From Amycolatopsis sp. WQ 127309 (lineage in GTDB: Bacteria > Actinomycetota > Actinomycetes > Mycobacteriales > Pseudonocardiaceae): 64,000 bases of DNA. The stretch lies in NCBI RefSeq assembly GCF_023023025.1, contig NZ_CP095481.1, positions 9,251,001-9,315,000 of the forward strand, in the 5' to 3' direction. Within the stretch, counting starts at the first letter, position 1. The number at the start of each line of letters is the position of its first letter. Both the position numbers and the translations under genes were made by a program. The notes beneath the pieces are model-generated. The model saw only the letters and a list, made by a program, of their open reading frames with translations, was not told the DNA's origin and made no database searches. Of this stretch, positions 38,334-53,077 are shown piece by piece.

Positions 38334-39270
38334 CGGCGTCGGCGTACCGCGCCGACAGCGTCCGCAGGCGTTCCACCAGCTCGGGTGGCGACTCCACCGT
38401 GAACGGTACGTCCAAGGTGGACACCACGAACGCGATGAGGTCGAAGGAGTCCGAAGCCAGCTCCAACCGGCAGCTCCGGTCGTCGATCGGTGTGACGTCG
38501 CCGTCGACCCGGCCGCGGATCTCTTCGGCCGGAGCCGCCACGCGAAGCCGGGCGCGGTAGGGCCACAGCTCGCGGCCCATCGTGCGGGTCAGGTACGCCG
38601 TGAGGTCGCCGTCCGGCGGGTCGCGGTGGGTGAAGCGCGGGCCGTTCGGGGTGCGCAGGGTCAGCCGGTCGGCGCGGAACGTGCGCCAGGCCGCGCGGCC
38701 GGTGTCCCAGCCGACCAGGTACCAGCGGCGGCCCCACGAGACGAGCCGGTGCGGTTCGACGTCGCGGCGGGACTCCGTGCGGTCGTGGCTGACGTAGTCG
38801 AAGCGCAGCGTCTCCGCCGCGCGGATCGCCGCCGACACGGCGGTCAGCACGGCCGCCTCGACCACCGGGCCGCGCACCGGGAGAGCCAGCGAAGCCGCGT
38901 CGAAAGCTTCGACGCGGTGCCGCAGCCGGGACGGCAGCACCTGCTCCAGCTTGTTCAGCGCTCGCAGCGACGCCTCCTCCAGCCCGGCGACACCCCCGGA
39001 CGTGGCGCCGTGCAGGCCGACCGCGACCGCGACGGCCTCGTCGTCGTCCAGCAGCAGCGGCGGCAGCTCGGCGCCGGCGCCGAGGCGGTAGCCGCCGACC
39101 GGGCCCATCGCCGCGTGCACCGGGTAGCCCAGCTCGCGCAGGCGGTCGACGTCGCGGCGGATGGTCCGCGTCGTCACGCTCAGGCGCTGCGCCAGCTCGG
39201 TGCCGGACCAGTCCCGGTGCATCTGCAGCAGCGACAGCAGCCGGAGGAGCCGGCCAGGGGTTTCCCGCAT
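38320..39270 (-). CDS. WYL-domain regulator (YafY type)
   Basis: 316 residues. The N-terminal helix-turn-helix ([35 protein letters not shown]) is followed by a WYL ligand-binding domain (about 140-225) with [10 protein letters not shown]. Family members sense nucleic acid or nucleotide ligands. Its end overlaps the convergent GST gene by 14 nt. It is divergent from the epoxide hydrolase gene, a common pairing, with a palindrome between them. Confidence 0.85.
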   Translation of the reverse strand: MRETPGRLLRLLSLLQMHRDWSGTELAQRLSVTTRTIRRDVDRLRELGYPVHAAMGPVGGYRLGAGAELPPLLLDDDEAVAVAVGLHGATSGGVAGLEEASLRALNKLEQVLPSRLRHRVEAFDAASLALPVRGPVVEAAVLTAVSAAIRAAETLRFDYVSHDRTESRRDVEPHRLVSWGRRWYLVGWDTGRAAWRTFRADRLTLRTPNGPRFTHRDPPDGDLTAYLTRTMGRELWPYRARLRVAAPAEEIRGRVDGDVTPIDDRSCRLELASDSFDLIAFVVSTLDVPFTVESPPELVERLRTLSARYADAVTPG

Positions 39271-39292
39271 GCGTCCGAGAATGCCAGACGAC

Positions 39293-39311
39293 TAGGACCG
39301 ATCCTGTCCTA
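39293..39311. promoter_or_regulatory. Palindrome between WYL regulator and epoxide hydrolase
   Basis: TAGGAC and its complement GTCCTA are separated by 7 nt in the 62-bp divergent promoter region. It is the likely operator of the WYL regulator. Confidence 0.55.
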
Positions 39312-39332
39312 CACGCGCGAAAGGCTACGGCC

Positions 39333-40463
39333 ATGGAACCCTTCCGCATCGACGTCCCGCAGGCCGACCTCGACGAGCTGCACCACCGGCTCGCCCGCAC
39401 CCGCTGGCCCGGCGAGCTGCCCGGCGCCGGCTGGGCCTACGGCGTGAGCGAGCCCTACCTGGCCGAGCTGGCGGAGTACTGGCAGACGGGCTTCGACTGG
39501 CGCGCGCAGGAGGCCCGGCTCAACGCGTTCCCGCAGTTCACGACCACGATCGACGGCCAGCGCGTGCACTTCCTGCACGTCCGCTCGCCCGAGCCGGACG
39601 CGACGCCGCTGATCCTCACCCACGGCTGGCCGAGCACGGTGGCCGACTTCCTGGACGTCCTCGGCCCGCTCACCGACCCGCGCGCCCACGGCGCCGACCC
39701 GGCGGACGCGTTCCACGTCGTCGCGCCGTCGGTGCCCGGCTTCGCGTTCTCCGGGCCGACGACCGAGCCGGGCTGGAACACCCGCCGCATCGCGCGGGCG
39801 TGGGCCGAGCTGATGCGGCGGCTGGGGTACGACCGTTACGGCGCCCAGGGCGGCGACTTCGGCAGCATCGTCTCCCCCGAACTCGGCCGGACGGCCCCCT
39901 CGCAAGTCCTCGGCGTGCACGTCAACGCCGTCGCGAACGCCGGTGTCCCGACCGCGCCCGGCGACCTCGAGCGACTGTCCGAAGAGGACCGCAAGCGGGC
40001 GCAGGAGAACCAGGTCTGGTGGTACGCGCATTCCGGCTACGCCACACAGATGGCGACCCGGCCGCAAACGCTGGCGTACGCGCTCAACGACTCCCCCGCC
40101 GGCCAGCTCGCGTGGAACCTCGAGTGGTTCGTCGACTGGGACCCGACGGCGACGCAGCAGACGCCGGTGTCGCGCGACGCGATCCTGACGAACGTCACGA
40201 CCTTCTGGCTCACCGGCACCGCGGGTTCGGCCGCGCGCCTCTACCTGGAGGCCGGCCAGGACGGCTGGGGCGAGCGCCCGCAGCCATCGGGCGTCCCGAC
40301 GGCGGTGGTCAACTTCCGCGGCGACCACGCGATCCGCGGCCTGGCCGCACTGTCGAACAACATCACCCGCTGGACGGAGCACGACACCGGCGGCCACTTC
40401 GCCTCCCTGCAGGCGCCGGAGCTGCTGGTGCAGGACATCCGCGAGTTCTTCCGCGACCTCTAG
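39333..40463 (+). CDS. Epoxide hydrolase (EHN-domain type)
   Basis: 376 residues. The N-terminal EHN region ([20 protein letters not shown]) precedes an alpha/beta-hydrolase core. HGWPST is the oxyanion-hole motif, the nucleophile Asp is in QGGDFGS near residue 174, and the catalytic His is in [13 protein letters not shown] near the end. It opens epoxides to diols in the cytoplasm, probably for detoxification. Probably repressed by the divergent WYL regulator. Confidence 0.88.
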   Translation: MEPFRIDVPQADLDELHHRLARTRWPGELPGAGWAYGVSEPYLAELAEYWQTGFDWRAQEARLNAFPQFTTTIDGQRVHFLHVRSPEPDATPLILTHGWPSTVADFLDVLGPLTDPRAHGADPADAFHVVAPSVPGFAFSGPTTEPGWNTRRIARAWAELMRRLGYDRYGAQGGDFGSIVSPELGRTAPSQVLGVHVNAVANAGVPTAPGDLERLSEEDRKRAQENQVWWYAHSGYATQMATRPQTLAYALNDSPAGQLAWNLEWFVDWDPTATQQTPVSRDAILTNVTTFWLTGTAGSAARLYLEAGQDGWGERPQPSGVPTAVVNFRGDHAIRGLAALSNNITRWTEHDTGGHFASLQAPELLVQDIREFFRDL

Positions 40464-40475
40464 TCCACAGTGGAC
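40463..40475. repeat. Short palindrome GTCCACAGTGGAC
   Basis: A 13-nt palindrome immediately after the epoxide hydrolase stop codon. The same sequence occurs inside the hexosaminidase gene (4791-4803) and a near copy ends the MFS gene (11359-11369). Probably a genome-wide over-represented motif. Confidence 0.5.
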
Positions 40476-40513
40476 ACGGCGGCGCCGAGGACATTGGATC
40501 CTCACCGGCGTCG

Positions 40514-40864
40514 TCACGAGTAGGTGGCATAGCCGACGGCGAGGTTTTCCGCTCCCGGCGCGGAGCTGGGGACCTCATACAGCCAATCACTCTTCGGACC
40601 GGGACTGACCTCGATGTTGCCGGACCTCTCATCATCCACAACGGCGCCCGTGTCGAGGTCCAGCCCCTTGGGGTCCGTCAGCACCGCCGTTCCCCGGAGA
40701 ATGTGCTCCACAGGAGAAGGAGCGCTGCTCGTCGGAGTCGGCGACGGGCAGCAAGGCGGCGTCGGGGCCGGCGTCGCCCGCGTGCTCTCGTCGTGCCCGA
40801 CGGTCCACGCGCAAGATTGCCGCCGGGCGTTGCTACTCGAACGAGTGAATGCCGCGCCCCGCAC
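40514..40864 (-). CDS. Hypothetical protein, N-terminus doubtful
   Basis: An open frame of 116 residues. The C-terminal 75 residues (from a proline/serine linker PTPTSSAPSP through TDPKGLDLDTGAVVDDE to GYATYS) look like a genuine exported or lipoprotein domain. The N-terminal 40 residues do not: no signal peptide, no ribosome binding site before GTG 40864. It may be a lipoprotein gene that lost its signal by frameshift, or a real gene starting elsewhere. No function can be given. Confidence 0.4.
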   Translation of the reverse strand: MRGAAFTRSSSNARRQSCAWTVGHDESTRATPAPTPPCCPSPTPTSSAPSPVEHILRGTAVLTDPKGLDLDTGAVVDDERSGNIEVSPGPKSDWLYEVPSSAPGAENLAVGYATYS

Positions 40865-40922
40865 CGGTTTGTCACCGATTTGTCAGGAGGAGTGGCCTGA
40901 ATGCGTCGGCACGTCAGAGAAC

Positions 40923-41513
40923 TCAGTGGCGGCGGTCAGCCACCGCGCCGTCGAGCAGGGGGCCCAGTTCCTCCACCACCGTGTCCAGCGGGGCGACGTC
41001 CTGGTGGGCCCGCGCCAGGATGATCGCGCCCTCCAACGTGCTCAGCATGAGCACCGCCAGCGAGACGCTGCGAGCCGCGGGAACGCCGAACTCCGACAGC
41101 GTCTCCGCCAAAGGTCGTTGCCAGCCCTCGAAAGCCTTGCCGACGGCGTCGCGCAGGCTCTCGCTCGTGGCCGCCGCGTCGGCGACCGTCGCCACCAGCG
41201 GGCAGCCCGCGTCGAAGCCCGTCGTCGTGAACTCGTCGCGCCACTGCGCGGCCATGGCCGCGAACAGCTTGCCCGGCGTGGGGTCCTCGAGCTTGGCCGC
41301 GAGCCGGGCCACGCGGCGGGCGGCGTACCCGCCCGCCCAGGCGACGGCTTCGGCCATCAGCTGGTCCTTACCGCCCGGGAAGTAGTGCTGCAGGGACCCC
41401 CGCGGCGCCTCGGCGTGCGCGACCACGTCCCGCATGCCCGTCGCCCCGACGCCCTGGATCCGCACCAGCTGCGCGGCGCTCAGCACGATCCGCTCGCGTG
41501 GTGTCCTCGTCAT
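40923..41513 (-). CDS. TetR-family transcriptional regulator
   Basis: 196 residues from ATG 41513, with a strong AAGGAGG 6 nt upstream. The DNA-binding domain (RERIVLSAAQLVRIQGVGAT, SLQHYFPGGKDQLMAE) and the C-terminal domain resemble LmrA/YxaF repressors. Three copies of an ATGAC-N4-GTCAT palindrome (41528, 42015 and 42065) mark its probable operators, just upstream of its own start and around the start of the GNAT gene. The start lies 146 nt inside the upstream GNAT reading frame. Confidence 0.87.
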   Translation of the reverse strand: MTRTPRERIVLSAAQLVRIQGVGATGMRDVVAHAEAPRGSLQHYFPGGKDQLMAEAVAWAGGYAARRVARLAAKLEDPTPGKLFAAMAAQWRDEFTTTGFDAGCPLVATVADAAATSESLRDAVGKAFEGWQRPLAETLSEFGVPAARSVSLAVLMLSTLEGAIILARAHQDVAPLDTVVEELGPLLDGAVADRRH

Positions 41514-42030
41514 CGACGACCTCCTTCATGACACTCGTCATGGTAGCCCAGCCGGGCACGACCAGCGCGAAGTCGCGCTCGCCGCGTTCGTAGGCGGGTA
41601 CCGGGCGGAAGCCCTGGCGCAGCAGCAGCGTCTCGGCGCCGGCGTTCCCGGCCTGCACGGTCGCCCGCACCGTCCACCCCGGCCACCGCCCGGACGCCTG
41701 CAGCCACCGGCTCAGCGCACTCCCGACCCCCCGCCGCTGCCACGCGTCGGCGACCAGGATGCCGAGCTCGGCCGTCCCGGGGGTCTCCGCGACGAAGTTG
41801 AGCAGCCCCACCGGAACCCCGCCGGACGTCGCCAGCAGCGCGACGCCGCCGGGCGGGCCGGCGAGCAGGAACCGGTGGTAGCGCCGGAAGATCTCGCCCG
41901 GCTCGGCCGGGCCGCCCATCATGAAGCGCCGCCGGAGACTGCCCGGCGAACAGGCCGCGACCAGCGCGGCCACGCACTCCCGGTCGGCCGGGCGGGCGCC
42001 CAGCTCCCGGATTTCTATGACGGCTGTCAT
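41368..42030 (-). CDS. GNAT-family N-acetyltransferase with overrunning 3' end
   Basis: 220 residues from ATG 42030. The acetyl-CoA-binding core is visible (LGILVADAWQRRGVGSALSR near residues 110-130, then NAGAETLLLRQGFRP). The domain is complete by about residue 170, but no stop follows until 41368, so the last 48 codons overlap the TetR gene in another frame. The natural end may have been lost. The start codon lies inside an 18-bp operator, so the TetR neighbour should repress it. Substrate unknown. Confidence 0.75.
   Translation of the reverse strand: MTAVIEIRELGARPADRECVAALVAACSPGSLRRRFMMGGPAEPGEIFRRYHRFLLAGPPGGVALLATSGGVPVGLLNFVAETPGTAELGILVADAWQRRGVGSALSRWLQASGRWPGWTVRATVQAGNAGAETLLLRQGFRPVPAYERGERDFALVVPGWATMTSVMKEVVDDEDTTRADRAERRAAGADPGRRGDGHAGRGRARRGAAGVPAALLPGR
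41528..41541. promoter_or_regulatory. TetR operator, copy 3
   Basis: ATGACACTCGTCAT has the same 5-bp half-sites and 4-nt spacing as the two 18-bp copies farther upstream. It lies directly before the Shine-Dalgarno sequence of the TetR gene, pointing to autoregulation. Confidence 0.65.
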
Positions 42031-42032
42031 AG
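42015..42032. promoter_or_regulatory. TetR operator, copy 2
   Basis: CTATGACGGCTGTCATAG: perfect 7-bp arms, 4-nt centre. It covers the GNAT start codon. Confidence 0.75.
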
Positions 42033-42064
42033 TGCCATGAGAGCACGAAACGGCCGAGCCCACA

Positions 42065-42082
42065 CTATGACGGCCGTCATAG
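42065..42082. promoter_or_regulatory. TetR operator, copy 1
   Basis: CTATGACGGCCGTCATAG, a perfect 18-bp palindrome 50 bp from copy 2. It lies in the divergent region leading to the rifamycin-resistance genes and presumably overlaps the GNAT promoter. Confidence 0.75.
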
Positions 42083-42209
42083 ATCAGGTTCGCGCGAACG
42101 GCTCTCGACGAACGACCACGGAGGGAGACAAGCTGGAGCTGCGGAGACGCCCGCGAAACCGGAAGGAGGAGTGACCACTTCCTTCCACTACCAACTTATA
42201 GCGCACCCC

Positions 42210-42228
42210 GGGGCTTGCCGCAAGACCC
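42210..42228 (+). promoter_or_regulatory. Rifamycin-associated element (RAE)
   Basis: GGGGCTTGCCGCAAGACCC matches the 19-bp inverted-repeat RAE known upstream of actinomycete rifamycin-inactivating genes (rgt, rph, rox, arr) and helR. Both CTTGC/GCAAG half-sites are intact. It is 71 nt upstream of the glycosyltransferase start and points to rifamycin-induced transcription of the three following genes. Confidence 0.88.
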
Positions 42229-42299
42229 AGGTCGTGCCGCAGAATCATCGGCCTCAGCCGGGATCTGCGGCTGGATTCGACCAAAACGGGGGTTCGCGA

Positions 42300-45024
<2,725 letters not shown>

Positions 45025-45057
45025 CCGCCGGGGGACGTTTCGGAACGAAGAGGGAAC

Positions 45058-47217
45058 GTGGCTGCACAGGGGTACGAAGAAGAACTGCGGTCCGAACGCG
45101 CGTACGTGGCCGATCTCTACACGCGGCTCGACGCCGAGCGCGCGCGGGTGAAGGGCGAGTACGACGCGGCGCTGGGCGGCAAGGGCCTCGGCGCCATGGA
45201 GCGCGACGTCGGCGTGCGCGCGCTGGGCCGGGAGGCGAAACGCCTGGAGGTGGTGGACAACGGCCTGTGCTTCGGCCGGATGGACGCCGTCGCGGGCGAG
45301 CGCTCCTACATCGGCCGGATCGGCCTGTTCGACGAGGAGGACGACTACCGCCCGGTGCTGCTCGACTGGCGGGCGCCGGCGGCGCGCGCGTTCTACACGG
45401 CCACCGGCGCGAACCCGGAGGACATGCGCCGGCGCCGGCAGTTCCGCACGCGCGGGCGGCACGTGCTCGGGTACACCGACGAGGTGCTCGGGCGCCCGGC
45501 CGAGGGTGACGAGGGGGACGCGGCGCTGCTCGCGGCGATCAACGCGCCGCGCGGCGAGGGGATGCGCGACATCGTCGCGACGATCCAGGCCGAGCAGGAC
45601 GAGATCATCCGCCTCGACCACCCGGGCGTGCTGGTGATCGAAGGCGGCCCGGGCACCGGGAAGACGGTGGTGGCGCTGCACCGCGTCGCCTACCTGCTCT
45701 ACACCCAGCGGGAACGGATGGAACGCCACGGCGCGCTCGTCGTCGGACCCAACCCGGCGTTCCTGAGCCACATCGGCCGCGTCCTGCCGTCGCTGGGCGA
45801 GACCGACGTCGTCTTCACGACCACCGGCGGTTTTGTGCCGGGCCTGGACGTCACCGCTGAGGACACGCCGGAAGCCGTGCGGCTCAAGGGATCCCTGAAG
45901 ATCCTCGACGTCCTCGCCGCGGCGGTCGCCGACCGGCAGCGGCTGCCGGAGGAGCCGCTGCCGATCGAACTGCGCGACGTCACGGTCCGGATCGACGCCG
46001 AGACGGCGGAGTGGGCCCGGCAGGAAGCGCGCGACAGCGGGCAGCCGCACAACGAAGCCCGCGCGGTGTTCACCGACATCGTCACGTACGTGCTGACCGA
46101 ACGCGCGATGGGCCGGATCGGCCGCGGCTGGCTGTCCCGCGACGACAAGGCCGAGTGGGAGTCGCTGCGGAAGGACCTGATCGCCGAGCTGGCGGCCGAC
46201 GAGACGTTCACCGCGGCGGTGGAGCGGCTCTGGCCGGTCCTGACGCCGGAAACGCTGCTGGCGCGGCTGTACGAGACCGCCCCGGCCGATTCGGCGCTGT
46301 TCCGGGCCCGGGGTGACGCCTGGACGGTGTCGGACGTGCCGCTGCTCGACGAGCTGGCCGACCTGCTGGGCCGCGACAAGACGGCCGAGAAGGCGGCCGC
46401 CGCGGTCGTGACCCGGGAGCGGAAGGCCGAGGCCGAGTACGCCGAAGGCGTCTTCGAGACGATGAAGCTCGATCGCGAGGAGATGGACGAGGACGTCATG
46501 CTGTCCGCCGAGAACCTGCTGTTCGCCGAGGACCTGGCCGACCGGTTCGTCGAGGTGGACACGCGCAGCCTCGTCGAGCGGGCGTCGGCGGACCGGGACT
46601 GGACCTACCGCCACGTCGTCGTCGACGAGGCCCAGGAACTGTCCGAAATGGACTGGCGGGTGCTGATGCGGCGGTGCCCGGGCCGGTCGTTCACGGTCGT
46701 CGGCGACCTCGCGCAGCGCCGCTCGGTGGCCGGGGCGCGGTCGTGGGACGCGGTGCTGGCGCCGTACGTGCCGGGCCGCTGGGTCTACCGTTCGCTGACG
46801 GTGAACTACCGCACCCCGGCGGAAATCATGGAGGTCGCCGCCGCGGTGCTCGCGGACTTCGCACCCGGCGTCCGGCCCCCGGAGTCGGTCCGCGCGTGCG
46901 GCGTCCGGCCGTGGTCGAGGCAGGTCACCGACGACGAACTGGCTGCGGCGATCGAAGAGTTCGCCCGGGACGAAGCGGGCCGCGAAGGCACCAGCGTCGT
47001 CATCGGGCCGCCGGGCGTGCCGGGCACGGTGCCGGCGTCGGAGACCAAGGGCCTGGAGTTCGACGCCGTCCTGGTCGTGGAGCCGGCGAAGATCCTCGCC
47101 GACAGCGCGGCCGATCTCTACGTCGCACTCACCCGCGCGACGCAACGGCTCGGCGTGCTGCACCGGGAGCCGTTGCCGCAGGCCTTGACCGGGCTCGCGG
47201 AGGTCGTCCGGAGCTAG
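45058..47217 (+). CDS. helR: HelD/HelR-type RNA polymerase-protecting helicase-like protein
   Basis: 719 residues from GTG 45058 (AGAGGG upstream), 33 nt after rox. UvrD-like SF1 ATPase: Walker A GGPGTGKT near residue 196, Walker B VVVDEAQEL near 518, and motif VI region YVALTRATQRLGVL near the end. The N-terminal helical hairpin (SERAYVADLYTRLDAER) is the secondary-channel arm of HelD proteins. HelR is the rifamycin-resistance branch that displaces the drug from RNA polymerase; position behind an RAE and rox makes that branch likely. A housekeeping HelD is the alternative. Confidence 0.87.
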   Translation: MAAQGYEEELRSERAYVADLYTRLDAERARVKGEYDAALGGKGLGAMERDVGVRALGREAKRLEVVDNGLCFGRMDAVAGERSYIGRIGLFDEEDDYRPVLLDWRAPAARAFYTATGANPEDMRRRRQFRTRGRHVLGYTDEVLGRPAEGDEGDAALLAAINAPRGEGMRDIVATIQAEQDEIIRLDHPGVLVIEGGPGTGKTVVALHRVAYLLYTQRERMERHGALVVGPNPAFLSHIGRVLPSLGETDVVFTTTGGFVPGLDVTAEDTPEAVRLKGSLKILDVLAAAVADRQRLPEEPLPIELRDVTVRIDAETAEWARQEARDSGQPHNEARAVFTDIVTYVLTERAMGRIGRGWLSRDDKAEWESLRKDLIAELAADETFTAAVERLWPVLTPETLLARLYETAPADSALFRARGDAWTVSDVPLLDELADLLGRDKTAEKAAAAVVTRERKAEAEYAEGVFETMKLDREEMDEDVMLSAENLLFAEDLADRFVEVDTRSLVERASADRDWTYRHVVVDEAQELSEMDWRVLMRRCPGRSFTVVGDLAQRRSVAGARSWDAVLAPYVPGRWVYRSLTVNYRTPAEIMEVAAAVLADFAPGVRPPESVRACGVRPWSRQVTDDELAAAIEEFARDEAGREGTSVVIGPPGVPGTVPASETKGLEFDAVLVVEPAKILADSAADLYVALTRATQRLGVLHREPLPQALTGLAEVVRS

Positions 47218-47289
47218 CCCGCGGTTCGCTCCGGGGGCGCGCGGGTACGTTGCCGTGGCCGCGCTCCCCCACCGCGAAAGGCGTCCCCG

Positions 47290-47889
47290 ATGCAGCTCTA
47301 CGCCGAACGGCCGATCCGCCGTACCGCCCAGCTCGTCAGCGACCTGCTGGCGTTGCTGCTCGTCGTCGTCGCGGTGTGGCTGGGAACGACGGTGTACGAC
47401 GAGGTCATGAAGCTGCGAGCGCCGGGTGACGGGCTCGTGAGCGCCGGCACCGGGCTGACCGGGACGTTCGACTCGGCAGCGAACTCCGCCGACGGCATCC
47501 CGCTCATCGGCGACGCGCTCGCCAAGGCGCTGCACGGCGGTTCGAACGTCGGCACCCAGTTCGCCGACGCCGGCCGCTGGCAGATCGAAGCCGTCGAGAA
47601 CCTGGCGTGGTGGATGGCGGCGATCATCATCGCGCTGCCGGTGCTGACGCTGCTCGCGACGTGGCTCCCGATGCGCTGGCACTTCGCCCGCCGCGCCTCC
47701 GCGGCCGCCCAGCTCCGAGCGATGGGCGAGGAGGGCCTGGACCTGCTGGCGCTGCGGGCGCTGACCACGCAGCCCCTGCGCCGCCTCGCGAAGTCCGGCG
47801 AGATCGCCACGGGCTGGCGAGCGCGGGACAAGGACGTCATCGCGGTCCTGGCCGGCCACGAACTCGCGCGGCACGGCCTGGTCCGGTAG
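47290..47889 (+). CDS. Hypothetical two-helix membrane protein
   Basis: 199 residues with GAAAGG before ATG 47290. Membrane helices at about residues 15-35 (LLALLLVVVAVWLG) and 110-132 (MAAIIIALPVLTLLA); the roughly 70-residue extracytoplasmic loop between them is glycine/alanine rich. The cytoplasmic tail is basic. No family recognised. It starts 72 nt after helR and could be read through from the rifamycin operon, but the sequence gives no functional link. Confidence 0.7.
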   Translation: MQLYAERPIRRTAQLVSDLLALLLVVVAVWLGTTVYDEVMKLRAPGDGLVSAGTGLTGTFDSAANSADGIPLIGDALAKALHGGSNVGTQFADAGRWQIEAVENLAWWMAAIIIALPVLTLLATWLPMRWHFARRASAAAQLRAMGEEGLDLLALRALTTQPLRRLAKSGEIATGWRARDKDVIAVLAGHELARHGLVR

Positions 47890-47892
47890 CGC

Positions 47893-48081
47893 TCACCGCG
47901 GTCCCTGCCTGCGGCCCACCGAACGGCCGATGAAGAAGCCCAGCAGCAGCCCCACGATCAGGCCGATCACGATGAAGAAGATGACCGTCGCCGCGGCGAT
48001 CTTGCCCACCGTGCCGAGGAAGCCCTTCGCCTCGAACTCCTGGACCGTCGCGAGGGTCTGGACGAGCGTGTAGTGCGTCAT
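47893..48081 (-). CDS. Small single-helix membrane protein
   Basis: 62 residues from ATG 48081. One glycine-rich membrane helix (residues 27-48: AAATVIFFIVIGLIVGLL) and a basic tail GRSVGRRQGPR. Convergent with the preceding gene (3-nt gap). A distinct ribosome binding site is not obvious. Unknown function. Confidence 0.55.
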   Translation of the reverse strand: MTHYTLVQTLATVQEFEAKGFLGTVGKIAAATVIFFIVIGLIVGLLLGFFIGRSVGRRQGPR

Positions 48082-48129
48082 GATCACCAGGGTGACAGCA
48101 CCGGGCGCACCCTGCACAACGCGAAGGTC

Positions 48130-48158
48130 CCCCGCCGGTGCTCAGGACACCGACGGGG
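48130..48158 (-). terminator. Hairpin terminator of the monooxygenase operon
   Basis: 11-bp stem (48130-48140 with 48148-48158) and 7-nt loop, 29 nt beyond the groEL stop. The only imperfect pair becomes a G-U wobble on the minus strand, indicating that this strand is the transcript. Confidence 0.65.
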
Positions 48159-48186
48159 AGACCCCCGACACTCCGCAGGCCCGAGA

Positions 48187-51624
<3,438 letters not shown>

Positions 51625-51628
<4 letters not shown>

Positions 51629-52662
51629 GAGTTCGGCACACCGACGGGCTCGACGTTCTCCGGGTCCTTGATCCGCAGTTCCTCCGGCACGTCGATGCCG
51701 TACAGCCGGGCCGCGTTGAGCCCGAGGATCTTCCGCTTCTGGTCGACCGTCAGCGGCGCGAAGTCCGACAGTTCCTCGTCGCCCGGCATGTTCCAGTCGA
51801 CGAAGCCCTCGACCTGCCACTTGGGTTCCCAGATGGCGTAGTCCGCGCCGAAGATCAGCTTGTCCTCGCCGATCCAGAACATCAGCTCGCCCATGACCTT
51901 CGCGAAGAACTTCGGCCGGGCGTGCATCAGGCCGCCGATGACGACGGCGAGCCCCGCGTAGACGTTGCGCTCCTGGGTGGCCATGAAGCAGAAGTCCTCG
52001 ATGCGCGGCAGGCCGACGTGCTCGACGATGAAGTTGAGGCCCTGGAAGTTGGTCGCCACGTGGTCCACATCGGACACGTCGAAGGCGTCCTTGTCGAGCG
52101 GCCAGATCGTCGGGCCCTTGTGGATGTGGACGTTCTTGACGCCCAGTTCCTCGCACTTCTCGAGGTACTTCGCCGCTTCCGGGTCCTTGAGGCTCCAGCC
52201 GCGGGAGTCCCCGCGCCACTCGGCCGTGTAGAGCTTGACGCCCTTGCAGCCGTACCGCTTGACGCGTTCCTCGAACGCCTTCATGCCCTCGTCGCCTTCA
52301 CGCGGGTCGAAGGTCGTGTTCACCAGGAACTGACCCGGGTGCCGTTCGGCCATCGCGCCGTCGGCCTCGGTCGTGTTGAAGCCGTTCTTGTACCACTGCC
52401 GCAGGTTCGTCGGCTGGAAGATGGCCGTGTCGACGTGCCCGACCTCGAACAGGTCGTGCATCATCAGCTCTTCCGAGTACTTCTGGAAGCGGTCGATCGG
52501 CCAGTGCGTCTCCTTCGGGCCGAGGCCCTGGTAGGCGTGGAAGCACTCGATCCACCCCTTGGCGTATTCCTCCTGCCCCTTGACCCAGTTGTCCGGGCTG
52601 GCGTCCCAGAAATGGGTGTGGGCGTCAACTACGAAATACTTTTCGCCATCTTTTTCGTACAC
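51625..52662 (-). CDS. Amidohydrolase-family protein of the monooxygenase operon
   Basis: 345 residues. Amidohydrolase_2 (ACMSD-like) TIM barrel: the metal-binding VDAHTHFWD at residues 12-20, a His in VHIHKGP, a further one in FIVEHVGLP and the late Asp in LIFGADYAIWEP. It is conserved immediately after the coupling protein in propane monooxygenase clusters, where its exact role is not known. Hydrolysis or decarboxylation of an oxidation product are options. 40 nt separate it from the coupling-protein gene. Confidence 0.83.
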
Positions 52663-52702
52663 GGGTGACCCTCCTGAGCGGATCGAGTGCTTCTTGCCTG
52701 AA

Positions 52703-53077
52703 TTACTTGTTGATCACTTTGAGGTCGAAGTCGAGGTACTCGGCCGCGTCCTCGGGGTTGGCGAACATGATCGTGCGGTCGTCCTCGTGGATCATCCGCC
52801 CGTAGTGGGTGGACATGCTCTCCTCGAACTCGGCCGCGTTGAACCAGCCCTCTTCCTCGCCGGCGGCCTCGTCGACCTCGGCGTAGACCAGGTCGGTCCG
52901 GCCCTTCGCGTCGACGCGGATCATCGACGGCAGCGGCGTCACGGTCACGTTGTCCTTGGTGGACATGACTTCCGCGATGATCGCGCCGACCTGGTTGTTC
53001 ATCAGGGTGAAGCCGCACATGTTCGAGGCCGTGTTGTTGACCTTGTACGGGCTTTCCGAGGTTTTGAAGACGGTCAC
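52703..53077 (-). CDS. prmD: Monooxygenase coupling protein (MmoB/DmpM family)
   Basis: 124 residues from GTG 53077, overlapping the small-subunit stop (GTGA). It has the MmoB/DmpM pattern: NTASNMCGFTLMNNQVGAII, followed by a strand-rich core and NAAEFEESMSTHYGRMIHED. The effector binds the hydroxylase, gating electron transfer and substrate access. Longer readings in this frame are shadows of the upstream gene. Confidence 0.88.
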   Translation of the reverse strand: MTVFKTSESPYKVNNTASNMCGFTLMNNQVGAIIAEVMSTKDNVTVTPLPSMIRVDAKGRTDLVYAEVDEAAGEEEGWFNAAEFEESMSTHYGRMIHEDDRTIMFANPEDAAEYLDFDLKVINK

